A stretch of 23,302 nt of DNA, taken from NCBI GenBank assembly GCA_964431655.1, contig CAYSKJ010000033.1, positions 1 to 23,302 of the forward strand, given 5' to 3'. This document shows, piece after piece, positions 14,924 to 23,052 of this stretch. The stretch is from CAYMEV01 sp964431655 [NCBI: uncultured bacterium]. Lineage in GTDB: Bacteria; CAYMEV01. Every line of letters begins with the position of its first letter. Within the stretch, counting starts at the first letter, position 1. Made by a program: the position numbers and the translations under genes. Under the pieces are notes generated by a model. It did no database searches. It saw only the letters and a list, made by a program, of their open reading frames with translations, and was not told the origin of the DNA.

Positions 14924-15797
14924 AAATTACCGGGTGGGCAAATGGCTCCGGGAAGTTAAAGCCTTTGCCTTTGTAAAGGATTATATCATTGGGCCTGTGC
15001 CTGAAATCAGCCAGGGAATAATCCAGAAAATCAGGTGTGAAGCACAGCTCCACTATGCATATGTTCCTGCAGTCAATATAGTCAAGGATATCAGAGAGAT
15101 TCTGCTTTTTTGGGCTGATGACGCTGTAGAGCTTTAAGGTGTAACCCATGTGCCTGTGGATTACCATGGCATCCAGGCTTTTTATGTAAAGGGCATCCTT
15201 TTTAAATAAACCACAGAGATACCAGGACAGTATATGGAAAGAGTCCGATATGTCAAACACAGGGGAGATTATCTTGTCCCGGCACAGCCTTTGTATTATT
15301 GAGCAGTCCTCTTTGTCTTCTATATTGAGGGTTCTGGCCGGCAGGGGCGGTATAAGGGATCTGTCTTTAGTATCACCGTCAAGACAGAAGATGCAGTCCC
15401 TGGCTCTGGAGAATCCGAATTTATTGTAAAATGCCATGGCATCCTCATCAGGGAAGAGGTAGATTATATCCGCATTGCTTTCATAAACTGACAATACCCT
15501 GTCCATAAGGGCCTTTGCAAGGCCTTTTCCGCGGTAATCGGGATGGGTCATTACTGTGCCGATCTGCACAGTGCGGTATATCTTATTATTGACTGACGCC
15601 TTTATTATGTTTGCCGATACATTGGACACAATACGGCCCGAATCGGCATAAGAACAGCATATATAGCTGTCTGACCAGAAGCCGAGGGCATACCAGGATT
15701 CAAAATCAATGCCGAATATCATCCTTGACAGCCTGTTGAAACTGGCTCTTAAATCATCATTAGACTTGTAGTCAGAAACAAAGCAAAGATTATCCAT
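14913..15797 (-). CDS. GNAT-family N-acetyltransferase, two-domain type
   Basis: From the ATG at 15797 the product has 294 residues. The acetyl-CoA binding motif lies in IGTVMTHPDYRGKGLAKAL (RGKGLA), followed by the usual AMAFYNKFGF near the end of the first domain. A second domain of about 140 residues follows, so it may be an Eis-like or two-domain GNAT. The acceptor is unknown. This start was chosen because GCAGGAG lies 9 bases upstream; a longer reading from TTG at 15827 lacks one and overlaps the upstream gene more. The start overlaps the end of the upstream CHR half-gene by 8 bases (its TAA lies within ATGGATAA), so the two are translationally linked. Confidence 0.85.
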   Translation of the reverse strand: MDNLCFVSDYKSNDDLRASFNRLSRMIFGIDFESWYALGFWSDSYICCSYADSGRIVSNVSANIIKASVNNKIYRTVQIGTVMTHPDYRGKGLAKALMDRVLSVYESNADIIYLFPDEDAMAFYNKFGFSRARDCIFCLDGDTKDRSLIPPLPARTLNIEDKEDCSIIQRLCRDKIISPVFDISDSFHILSWYLCGLFKKDALYIKSLDAMVIHRHMGYTLKLYSVISPKKQNLSDILDYIDCRNICIVELCFTPDFLDYSLADFRHRPNDIILYKGKGFNFPEPFAHPVISQA

Positions 15798-16317
15798 AGA
15801 GTAATACTCCTGCAACACCGCAGGCAATAAAGAGGATTACCGGGTGTATTTTTTTCAGAAATAAAAGGGTGCCGAAACAGCCTGCGGACATGATCATAAA
15901 GGGTATGTCTGCCTCTGAGTTCCTTGCAAAGACAAAGACAGCATAGGCCAGAAGGGAAAGTATGGCAGGCTTTATGCTGTTTTTGAAGCGGTAGGTTATA
16001 TTCTTGTCTATCCTGTTATGCAGTCTTTTAGACAGCTGGACATAGGCTGTCATTATTATAAGGGAGGGCAGAATAACGGCAAGGGTTGCCAGTGCTGACC
16101 CGAGGATCCCATGGAGGGTAAATCCCACAAAGGTAGCGGAATTGATAGAGATGGGGCCCGGGGTGAGCTGGGCTATGGTAATAATATTGTTCATCCTCCG
16201 GGGGGATATCCAGCTGTTTTTATCCACTATCTCATAGTATATAAGGGAAATGGTCACCATGCCCCCGCCGAAGGCGCTTACACCGATAAGGAGAAAGGCC
16301 AGGAAGATGGCGGTCAT
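15790..16317 (-). CDS. chrA: CHR (chromate transporter family) half-protein, second of pair
   Basis: This 175-residue membrane protein is a single CHR domain. An amphipathic N-terminus carries LIGVSAFGGGMVTISLIYYE, then TIAQLTPGPISINSATFVG, the conserved proline-glycine motif. Several hydrophobic segments reach the C-terminus. Short-chain CHR proteins act in pairs of opposite topology and export chromate or possibly other anions. Its ATG directly follows the stop of its partner (TAGATG). The 3' end overlaps the GNAT gene. Chromate as the real substrate is not shown by sequence alone. Confidence 0.9.
   Translation of the reverse strand: MTAIFLAFLLIGVSAFGGGMVTISLIYYEIVDKNSWISPRRMNNIITIAQLTPGPISINSATFVGFTLHGILGSALATLAVILPSLIIMTAYVQLSKRLHNRIDKNITYRFKNSIKPAILSLLAYAVFVFARNSEADIPFMIMSAGCFGTLLFLKKIHPVILFIACGVAGVLLYG
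15807..15813 (-). promoter_or_regulatory. Ribosome binding site fixing the GNAT start
   Basis: GCAGGAG on the minus strand, 9 bases before ATG at 15797 and within the 3' end of the CHR half-gene. Confidence 0.7.
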
Positions 16318-16887
16318 CTAAGGATTGTCCCTCCTTTTTACCGGCAGGACATAGCGCAGGAGCATGCATATAAGGATTATCAGAACCGGGTGCAGGCTTA
16401 AAAAGAGAAGCAGGGAAAGGCCCAGGGCCACAACCAGCATGGAATAGATGTCCATTACCACATCCCTGCCGAATATTACCGTGGAGTAGGCTATCTGGGC
16501 AAGGACAGCGGCCGAGGAGCCCCGGAGAAAGGCCTGGGCGGTACTGCCGGAAAGGCTTTTGCTGAACTGGGATACAATTATGAGTATGATGAAAAAGGAG
16601 GGAAGGATGACCCCCAGTACGGCAAAAAAGGCCCCCATGGATTTTCTGAGGCGGTAGCCCAGCTGATAGGCGCAGTTGGCTGCAATCAGGCCCGGTATGG
16701 AGGTGGAGACTATTATCAGGTTGAGAAACTCTTCATTGTCTATCCATTTCTTTTTATCAAGGAGCTCATGCCTTATGACATTGAGCATGGCCAGGCCCCC
16801 TCCGAAGGTGAAAAGGCCTATGCGCAGAAAGGTAGTGAAAATCTCAAAAAGGCTGATATCCTTATGCATGGCTTTATTATCATCCAT
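16318..16887 (-). CDS. chrA: CHR (chromate transporter family) half-protein, first of pair
   Basis: This 189-residue membrane protein has FLRIGLFTFGGGLAMLNVI near the N-terminus and STSIPGLIAANCAYQLGYR after it. Both are CHR-family motifs, followed by about five hydrophobic segments. It pairs with the adjacent half-protein to make one functional transporter. The ATG has no obvious Shine-Dalgarno; Met7 is a possible alternative start. It is the first gene of the leftward chr-chr-GNAT run, divergent from the efflux operon. Confidence 0.88.
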   Translation of the reverse strand: MDDNKAMHKDISLFEIFTTFLRIGLFTFGGGLAMLNVIRHELLDKKKWIDNEEFLNLIIVSTSIPGLIAANCAYQLGYRLRKSMGAFFAVLGVILPSFFIILIIVSQFSKSLSGSTAQAFLRGSSAAVLAQIAYSTVIFGRDVVMDIYSMLVVALGLSLLLFLSLHPVLIILICMLLRYVLPVKRRDNP

Positions 16888-16972
16888 AAGGGATATATGA
16901 TAGCATCATATTTAATTTTTTCATACATTTTTTTAAACCTTTACGTATATCAGGTGGTCTATATTGAGAAAA

Positions 16973-16978
16973 TATAAT
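16973..16978 (+). promoter_or_regulatory. Perfect -10 hexamer ahead of the efflux operon
   Basis: TATAAT on the plus strand, with no good -35 at 16-18 bp upstream. A start near 16985 would place AGGAGGA (16988-16994) close to the 5' end. The 122-bp divergent region 16888-17009 must also hold the promoter of the chr genes, which was not found. Confidence 0.4.
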
Positions 16979-17009
16979 AATTTAATCAGGAGGACTCAAG
17001 TTAGCTGAT

Positions 17010-18275
17010 ATGAGAAATATTTTTTTAACTCTCCTGGCCCTTTTTTTTATTCTGCCTTCAGGAGGCCAGGAGGCTCTTACTGTTCAAGACTGCATTGATA
17101 TAGCCTTAAAGGATAATCCCTCTATAAGGTCATCCCTGATAAACCTGGAAAAGACCCGGGAGAAGCTGAATACTGCAAAAGCCCAGTATTTTCCCAGTCT
17201 GAGCATGAGCGCTTCGGCAAGGAAAAGCTCCTCCTTCAGCGGGGATGATGACGGGCTTTTTAACAGCTACAGTGCGGGCCTGAGTGCCAGGTACAGCATC
17301 TACCAGGGGGGAAAGATAAAAGACCAGGTAAAAGTGGCCTATCTGAATATCACAGCCTCCGAGCTGAGCTATGACTCAGCCCTACAGGACATGGTATACA
17401 GGATAAAGCAGGCATACTACAGCCTTCTCCAGGCCCGGCACAATCTAAAGACAGCAAGGAAGAATGTGGAGAGGTCCGAGACCTACCTTGAGCTGGCAAA
17501 GACCAGGCTTGAAGCCGGGGTTGCAATTCTCTCCGATGTATTGAAGGTCCAGGTTGAGCTTTCGGATGCAAGGCTGAATTTGATAAATGCGGAGAATTCC
17601 CACAGGAATGCCGGGGCTTCCCTTTGCACTCTTCTGGGGCTTTCACCCTCCCATAATGTTGATATTGCCGATGACCTGGATGATGTGGACTATATCAGAC
17701 TTCCCGAATACCGGGAGCTTCTGGGCACAGCCCTGGAAATCAGGCCCGAGATAAAGAGGATTGAAAAACAGATGGAGATACAGAATACGGCAATAAAGAT
17801 GAGCAGGGCCGATTACCTGCCGGGGGTCTCCCTTGATGCCGGCTACAGCTATGGGGGAAGCCGGATCTCCGACATGGATGACTCCTGGAACTTCGGTGTA
17901 TCCATGAGCCTTTCCCTTTTTTCCGGGGGAGCAACGAAATCTGCCATACTGCAGGAGAAACTGGCCCTGAAAGACCTGGAATACCAGAAGGAAGAGCTCA
18001 TACAGCAGGTGGACCTGGCATTGTTCCAGGCCTACAATGACTTTGCAAAGCAGGAGGAGGTCATTGAGAACAGCAGGATATACCTGGAGAACGCCGGGCT
18101 TAGCCTTGAGATAGCCCAGGAGGGATACAGGGAGGGTACCCATAGTATAATAGAGCTTGTGGATGCCCAGGCCAGCCTTGTATCGGCAGAGAGCAGGTAC
18201 ATAAAGAGCCTTGCCGATTACAGGATTTCCCTTGCAAGCCTTGAAAAAGCCCTGGGGCAGGAACTGGAAAGATAA
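17010..18275 (+). CDS. TolC-family outer-membrane efflux protein
   Basis: The 421-residue product has an N-terminal signal peptide (hydrophobic residues 3-16, then PSGGQEA). It carries two OEP repeats rich in long amphipathic helices, with ALTVQDCIDIALKDNPSIR at the start and LYLENAGLSLEIAQEG-type pattern near the end. TolC proteins form a trimeric channel through the outer membrane and periplasm. No lipobox cysteine was seen after the signal peptide. AGGAGGA lies 15 bases before the ATG, which is rather far, so the start could be slightly different. It heads an operon with a complete ABC-type inner-membrane pump. Confidence 0.92.
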   Translation: MRNIFLTLLALFFILPSGGQEALTVQDCIDIALKDNPSIRSSLINLEKTREKLNTAKAQYFPSLSMSASARKSSSFSGDDDGLFNSYSAGLSARYSIYQGGKIKDQVKVAYLNITASELSYDSALQDMVYRIKQAYYSLLQARHNLKTARKNVERSETYLELAKTRLEAGVAILSDVLKVQVELSDARLNLINAENSHRNAGASLCTLLGLSPSHNVDIADDLDDVDYIRLPEYRELLGTALEIRPEIKRIEKQMEIQNTAIKMSRADYLPGVSLDAGYSYGGSRISDMDDSWNFGVSMSLSLFSGGATKSAILQEKLALKDLEYQKEELIQQVDLALFQAYNDFAKQEEVIENSRIYLENAGLSLEIAQEGYREGTHSIIELVDAQASLVSAESRYIKSLADYRISLASLEKALGQELER

Positions 18276-18308
18276 AATGAAAATAATTATGACAGAGAGG
18301 TTCATATA

Positions 18309-19382
18309 GTGAAGAAATTCTTTATATTACTGGTAATAATCGGACTGGTGATACTGGTCCTCTATCTTACAAAGACCTATCCCTTCAGTGACGGGGGTGA
18401 AAAAAAGGATTCAGAGTATCAGACTGTGACAGCCGAGAGAATGGATATATCCCCCAGGGTCATGTGCCTGGGTGAGATACAGCCCATGGTAGGAGCCGAG
18501 GTAAAGGTAGGCTCCCGGGTATCGGGCATTGTAAAGACCCTGAATGTGGGCATAGGGGATTATGTGGAGAAGGGACAGCTTATTGCGGAGCTGGATGATA
18601 CGGAACTGAAGGTAAGGACTGCCCAGAATCTTGCCTCACTGGAAAAGGCCAGGGCTGACATGGAGTATGCAGAGACAAACCTCGATAGGCAGAAAAACCT
18701 GTTTGAGAAGAACTTCATATCAAAGCAGGCCCTGGACCAGGCCCAGAACAGCTATAATGTGGCGGTGGCCCAGCTGAAGCAGGCTCAGGCCAATTATGAG
18801 AGCGCAAAGATACAGCAGAGCTATGCAAAGATATACGCCACCATATCCGGCGTCATTGCCTCTGTATCCACCCAGGAGGGGGAGACAGTCGCGGCAAGCC
18901 TGTCAGCGCCTACCTTTGTAAATATAATTGATTTTGACCGGCTTGAGATAGAGGCTTATATTGACGAGACTGACATAGGCAGGGTCAGCCCGGGGCTGGA
19001 GGCCTCCTTTACCGTTGATACCTATCCGGCAGTTGAATTCGGGGGAGAGGTGAAGGCCATATACCCCAAGGCGGAGATCAGAGACAATGTGGTAAACTAT
19101 ATAGCCCTGATATCCATCAAGGACATGCAGGGCAGGATACTGAGGCCAGAGATGACCACAAATGTGACCATCTACCTGGAAAGGCTTCCTGACAGCGTTG
19201 TCGCACCTTCCAGGTCCTTAAGGAGGGAGAAGGGTCAGTGGTTTGTATGGGTGCTGGAAAACGGAAAGCCTGTGAGGAAAAATGTTGAAATAGGCATTGT
19301 TGATGACGGTAATACCCAGATAAAGAGCGGGCTGAAGGCCGGGGAGAAAATCATTACCTCTGATGTGAACATTGAGGCATAA
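18309..19382 (+). CDS. MacA-like periplasmic adaptor (membrane fusion protein)
   Basis: The 357-residue product has an N-terminal membrane anchor (residues 4-21). The first half-lipoyl segment (GSRVSGIVKTLNVGIGDYVEKG) and a coiled-coil hairpin (about 95-165, with DRQKNLFEKNFISKQALDQA) follow. A second lipoyl half, a beta-barrel and a membrane-proximal domain complete the protein. Adaptors of this type join a MacB-like pump to TolC. The start is GTG with AGAGAGG 8 bases upstream. A 10-codon frame (18277-18309) ends in a TAG sharing its G with this GTG. The stop lies 19 bp before the ATPase start. Confidence 0.92.
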   Translation: MKKFFILLVIIGLVILVLYLTKTYPFSDGGEKKDSEYQTVTAERMDISPRVMCLGEIQPMVGAEVKVGSRVSGIVKTLNVGIGDYVEKGQLIAELDDTELKVRTAQNLASLEKARADMEYAETNLDRQKNLFEKNFISKQALDQAQNSYNVAVAQLKQAQANYESAKIQQSYAKIYATISGVIASVSTQEGETVAASLSAPTFVNIIDFDRLEIEAYIDETDIGRVSPGLEASFTVDTYPAVEFGGEVKAIYPKAEIRDNVVNYIALISIKDMQGRILRPEMTTNVTIYLERLPDSVVAPSRSLRREKGQWFVWVLENGKPVRKNVEIGIVDDGNTQIKSGLKAGEKIITSDVNIEA

Positions 19383-19401
19383 GAGGGCAAGGAGCATAGA
19401 T

Positions 19402-20154
19402 ATGGGCAATGAAATGATAAAAGCGAGCAATCTTACCAAAATTTACAATAAGGGCATGACTACGGAGGTCTATGCCGTAAACGATATTTCCCTTACCATA
19501 AACAAGGGTGAGTTTATAAGCATAATGGGGGCCTCAGGCTCGGGAAAGTCTACCCTGATGAACATCCTGGGATGCCTGGACAAGCCTGACAGCGGGACCT
19601 TCCTTCTGGAGGGGGAGGATGTGATGAAGCTGGATGATGACCAGCTGGCCGGGATAAGGAACAGGAAGATAGGCTTTGTTTTCCAGAACTTCAACCTGCT
19701 TCCCAGGACCACCTCCCTGGAGAATGTGGAGCTTCCCCTTTTATATTCCGATGTGCATAATATAAAGGGCAGGGCCATGGAGGCCTTAAAGGAGGTAGGC
19801 CTGCTGGACAGGGCCCATCACCACCCCAACCAGCTGTCCGGGGGACAGCAGCAGAGGGTGGCCATAGCCAGGGCTCTGGTGAATGACCCGGATATAATCT
19901 TTGCCGACGAGCCTACGGGCAACCTGGACACCCAGTCCAGCTACGAGATAATGAACATACTTCAAAAGCTTAATAAAAAGGGCAGGACCATAGTCATAGT
20001 CACCCATGAACCCTCCATTGCGGAGCAGACCAACAGAATACTTGAGTTCTCCGACGGCAGGATAATAAGGGACAGCATAAACAACGATATTAAGGACAGC
20101 GGGGCTGAGCTGGAAAGGATAAAGAAGGGGGGGAAACCCGATGAAAAAGCTTAA
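19402..20154 (+). CDS. MacB-type ABC transporter ATP-binding protein
   Basis: From ATG at 19402 the product has 250 residues. It has Walker [10 protein letters not shown] (43-51), a Q-loop in [13 protein letters not shown], the signature [15 protein letters not shown], Walker [10 protein letters not shown] and the switch His in VTHEPS. This is the LolD/MacB subfamily that powers mechanotransmission-type exporters. The start was chosen for AAGGAG at 19389-19394 with a 7-base spacer; a longer TTG reading (19372) would run into the adaptor gene and lacks a site. It overlaps the first permease by 14 bases. E. coli MacB fuses ATPase and permease, whereas here they are separate. Confidence 0.95.
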   Translation: MGNEMIKASNLTKIYNKGMTTEVYAVNDISLTINKGEFISIMGASGSGKSTLMNILGCLDKPDSGTFLLEGEDVMKLDDDQLAGIRNRKIGFVFQNFNLLPRTTSLENVELPLLYSDVHNIKGRAMEALKEVGLLDRAHHHPNQLSGGQQQRVAIARALVNDPDIIFADEPTGNLDTQSSYEIMNILQKLNKKGRTIVIVTHEPSIAEQTNRILEFSDGRIIRDSINNDIKDSGAELERIKKGGKPDEKA

Positions 20155-21358
20155 GAGCATGGCGGTTGCCTTCAATTCCCTGGGCAAGAACAAGCTCAGG
20201 AGCTTTCTCATGATGATAGGCATAATCATAGGTATCACGGCCATTACGATTATCATATCTATGGCCCTTGGCTCCAAGGCTCAGATTATGGAGAGGGTGG
20301 AAAGGTTCGGCACGGATGCCTTAAATGTATTCGGCATGGCCATGAGGGCCCCCGGAAGCGGGCCCCGGGGAAGGCCCACATCCTCCCTGAAGCTGGGTGA
20401 TGCTCAGGCCATAGAGATGAACGTGGATAATATAAGCGTGGTAGCTCCCATGAGCATGCGCTGGGGGGCTGATGTAAGGTTTGAGGACAAATACCTTAGG
20501 TCCATGCTTTCGGCTGTTACAGAAGACTTTATCCATATGTGGGACTGGAACATGGAATACGGTGATTTTATAACCAGGCTGGATGATGAGAGGCTTGCCA
20601 GGACTGTTGTTATCGGCCCCACGGTGAAGGATGAGTTTTTTCCGGAAGAGAACCCTGTAGGCAGGACCATAAAGATAGAGAATGTCCCCTTTGAGATAAA
20701 GGGGGTGCTGGCCGGCACGGGGCAGAGCGCCGGAGGCAGGGATATGGGAAATACGGTAATTATTCCCCTGAATACCTATCTGCGGAGGGTTGCCAATACC
20801 GAGACCATAGATGGTATAAGGATAAAGGTAAAAAACTCCAGACACCTGGATAAGACTGCAGAGGACATAAAAGAGGTAATCAGGGAAAGCCACGGGATAA
20901 TGGACGGGCAGGAGGATGATTTTTCCCTGATAACCCCAACGGAGGTAAGGGAGTTCTCCGAGCATATATCGGGGACCTTCAATGTGCTTTTAATAATTGT
21001 AGCGGGTATTTCCCTTATAGCAGGGGGCGTGGTTGTTGCCAATATCATGCTTATATCGGTCAGTGAGAGGAAGTTTGAAATAGGACTAAGGAAATCGGTA
21101 GGTGCAAGGAAATCGGATATCCTGATGCAGTTTCTTTTTGAAACCATAGCTGTCACAGTGACCGGGGGAGCCATCGGCGTCCTGCTGGGTATACTCGGGG
21201 CCTTTCTTTTCATGCAGTTCGGCGAGACCCCCGTTGCCATATCCTGGGAGGGCATTGCCATAGGCCTGGGGTTCAGCATCATTGTTGGTATATTATCGGG
21301 TATACAGCCCGCGCTAAAGGCTTCAAAAATGGCGCCCATTGAGGCATTGAGATCCTGA
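20141..21358 (+). CDS. MacB/FtsX-like ABC permease, first copy
   Basis: The 405-residue product has an N-terminal membrane helix (about 21-45), a large periplasmic MacB_PCD domain and three C-terminal helices. The latter carry the FtsX pattern (IAGGVVVANIMLISVSERKFEIGLRKSVGA and a final PALKASKMAPIEALRS). It has the four-helix topology of type VII ABC exporters. A loop rich in Gly, Pro and Arg (MRAPGSGPRGRPTSS, near 68-82) follows the first helix region. It overlaps the ATPase gene and is followed 4 bp later by a paralogue, so a heterodimer is likely. Confidence 0.92.
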   Translation: MKKLKSMAVAFNSLGKNKLRSFLMMIGIIIGITAITIIISMALGSKAQIMERVERFGTDALNVFGMAMRAPGSGPRGRPTSSLKLGDAQAIEMNVDNISVVAPMSMRWGADVRFEDKYLRSMLSAVTEDFIHMWDWNMEYGDFITRLDDERLARTVVIGPTVKDEFFPEENPVGRTIKIENVPFEIKGVLAGTGQSAGGRDMGNTVIIPLNTYLRRVANTETIDGIRIKVKNSRHLDKTAEDIKEVIRESHGIMDGQEDDFSLITPTEVREFSEHISGTFNVLLIIVAGISLIAGGVVVANIMLISVSERKFEIGLRKSVGARKSDILMQFLFETIAVTVTGGAIGVLLGILGAFLFMQFGETPVAISWEGIAIGLGFSIIVGILSGIQPALKASKMAPIEALRS

Positions 21359-21362
21359 GCCT

Positions 21363-22586
21363 GTGAAGACAGCACAAAGCATAGTCATCTCTGCAAAACA
21401 GCTCACCGGGCACAAGATGAGGACTGTCCTGGCGCTGATAGGCATTATTGTCGGTGTATCGGCAGTAATAGTAATGGTGTCCATAGGCATGGGGGCAGAA
21501 AGGGAGGTTCTGGCAAAGATATCAGACATGGGCAAGAATATGGTCATAGTAAATGCCGGCGTTCCCATAGAAAGGGGAGGCAGGAGATTCTACGGGAGGA
21601 CTCCCAGGACTCTTGGCCTGAAGGATGTGGAAGCCCTTTACATGCAGGTATCGGAGATAAAGAACATTTCCCCCTACCAGACCAGGGGCTTTTACGCCAA
21701 ATACGGGAATATGACCACAGGAACCACCGTGGTCGGAGTATCCCCGGAATATGCCGAGATAAGGAATTATTCCCTGGCCAGCGGGGACTTTATTTCCTTC
21801 CAGGATGATGCCTCCTTCAGCAGGGTCGCCGTTCTGGGACATACGGTAAAAGAGGCTCTCTTTGAGCACCTGGATCCCACAGGGGAGACCATAATTATCG
21901 GCAATTTCCCCTTCCGTGTCATCGGATACCTCGGGGCTAAGGGGGCGGATGCCGAGGGCAATGACCAGGACAATTATATATTCATACCAATAAATACTGC
22001 TTTTAGAAGGGTGTTCAATCTTGATTACCTCAGGAGCATATATATACAGCTTTCCGGGGATACGGAGCAGGAATCGGTTATTGACGATATAAGGGATGTA
22101 ATGCGACACAGCCATAACCTGGTAAGGCAGGAAAAGGAGGATGATTTCACTATTGTGACCCAGGACGAGATAGCCGAAACCCACAAGGAAACCTCCGAAT
22201 CCTTCACCCTGCTGATAACCAGCATTGCCGGCATATCCCTGCTCATAGGGGGCATAGGTGTTCTTTCCATAATGCTGATTGCCATAAAGGAAAGGGCCAG
22301 AGAAATAGGCTTAAGGATGTCTGTCGGCGCCTTAAGGAGGGATATAATGCTGCAGTTCATCCTTGAATCATCCATACTGGGGACTGTGGGCGGTGTGCTG
22401 GGGATAATTACAGGAATAATTATATCCTGGGGCCTTGTTTACTTTGCCGGATGGGTACTGGCCATATCGTGGCTGAGCGTAATCGTTTCCTTCTTCTTTT
22501 CCTTTTTTGTGGGCATGTTCTTCGGGGTATACCCGGCCTACAAGGCATCCCTTCTTGACCCCATCGTTGCTTTAAGAAGCGAATAA
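21363..22586 (+). CDS. MacB/FtsX-like ABC permease, second copy
   Basis: The 407-residue product is a paralogue of the preceding permease with the same layout. An N-terminal helix (about 19-42) is followed by a periplasmic MacB_PCD domain and three C-terminal helices. These carry GGIGVLSIMLIAIKERAREIGLRMSVGA, and the protein ends YPAYKASLLDPIVALRSE. The start is GTG, 4 bp after the first permease stop, with no strong ribosome site, so coupled translation is probable. It likely pairs with the first copy around two ATPase subunits. Confidence 0.92.
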   Translation: MKTAQSIVISAKQLTGHKMRTVLALIGIIVGVSAVIVMVSIGMGAEREVLAKISDMGKNMVIVNAGVPIERGGRRFYGRTPRTLGLKDVEALYMQVSEIKNISPYQTRGFYAKYGNMTTGTTVVGVSPEYAEIRNYSLASGDFISFQDDASFSRVAVLGHTVKEALFEHLDPTGETIIIGNFPFRVIGYLGAKGADAEGNDQDNYIFIPINTAFRRVFNLDYLRSIYIQLSGDTEQESVIDDIRDVMRHSHNLVRQEKEDDFTIVTQDEIAETHKETSESFTLLITSIAGISLLIGGIGVLSIMLIAIKERAREIGLRMSVGALRRDIMLQFILESSILGTVGGVLGIITGIIISWGLVYFAGWVLAISWLSVIVSFFFSFFVGMFFGVYPAYKASLLDPIVALRSE

Positions 22587-23052
22587 GCTGTATTTTGAGA
22601 ACTGCTGACAATACGGGCCTGGCACATAGCAGGCAGATGCTTTCCTGCAGTATAAATAAAGATACCGGTTTATCTCCGGCTGATAATGCTGATTCATGCA
22701 GGTTTAATCCAAAATTTCCCTTAAATAAAAACAGCTTTAAATAATCAGGTAAATAATTAATAGCGAAATTATGTGAATTTTACGTTACAAAAACATAATA
22801 TTTTCAGAAATAGAAAAGCTATGGTTAATTATTGACAGAACTGAGTGATTAATTTACTATATTTTCTATGGATGTTTTTATTTACATTTATGATATTAAT
22901 CTGGAAGGATATATGGTTATGATTAAAGGCGGGGAGTTTTAACTTCAATTTCAATGCCGCTCTTCAATGAAAGAACGTATTTTGCTCAGTTTTATGTAAA
23001 AGGGTTATTTGTCTATGCTTCACATAATATTAAACTAAAAAGGAGGTATTTT
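22587..23052 (+). other. AT-rich intergenic region after the efflux operon
   Basis: These 466 bp contain no convincing gene. The first 100 bp hold only weak inverted repeats (GCAGG/CCTGC near 22631-22650, AGATA/TATCT near 22660-22680) without a T-run, so no terminator can be called. The rest is very A/T-rich and carries a promoter at 22832-22860. A 9-codon frame (22913-22942, GGAAGG in front) could be a leader peptide but cannot be supported further. Confidence 0.6.
22832..22860 (+). promoter_or_regulatory. Sigma70-type promoter upstream of the secreted-protein gene
   Basis: A perfect TTGACA (22832-22837), a 17-base spacer and TACTAT (22855-22860; 4 of 6 consensus with the key bases at positions 1, 2 and 6). 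Transcription would begin near 22867, leaving a leader of about 185 nt before the ATG at 23053. Confidence 0.6.

Noticed and set aside
15798-15827. N-terminal extension of the GNAT protein from TTG 15827
   Set aside because: The ATG at 15797 has a good ribosome site and gives the usual overlap with the upstream gene.
20321-20965. 214-codon minus-strand frame within the first permease gene
   Set aside because: It is antisense to a clear FtsX/MacB-type gene and is rich in Pro, Gly and His as expected for a shadow frame.
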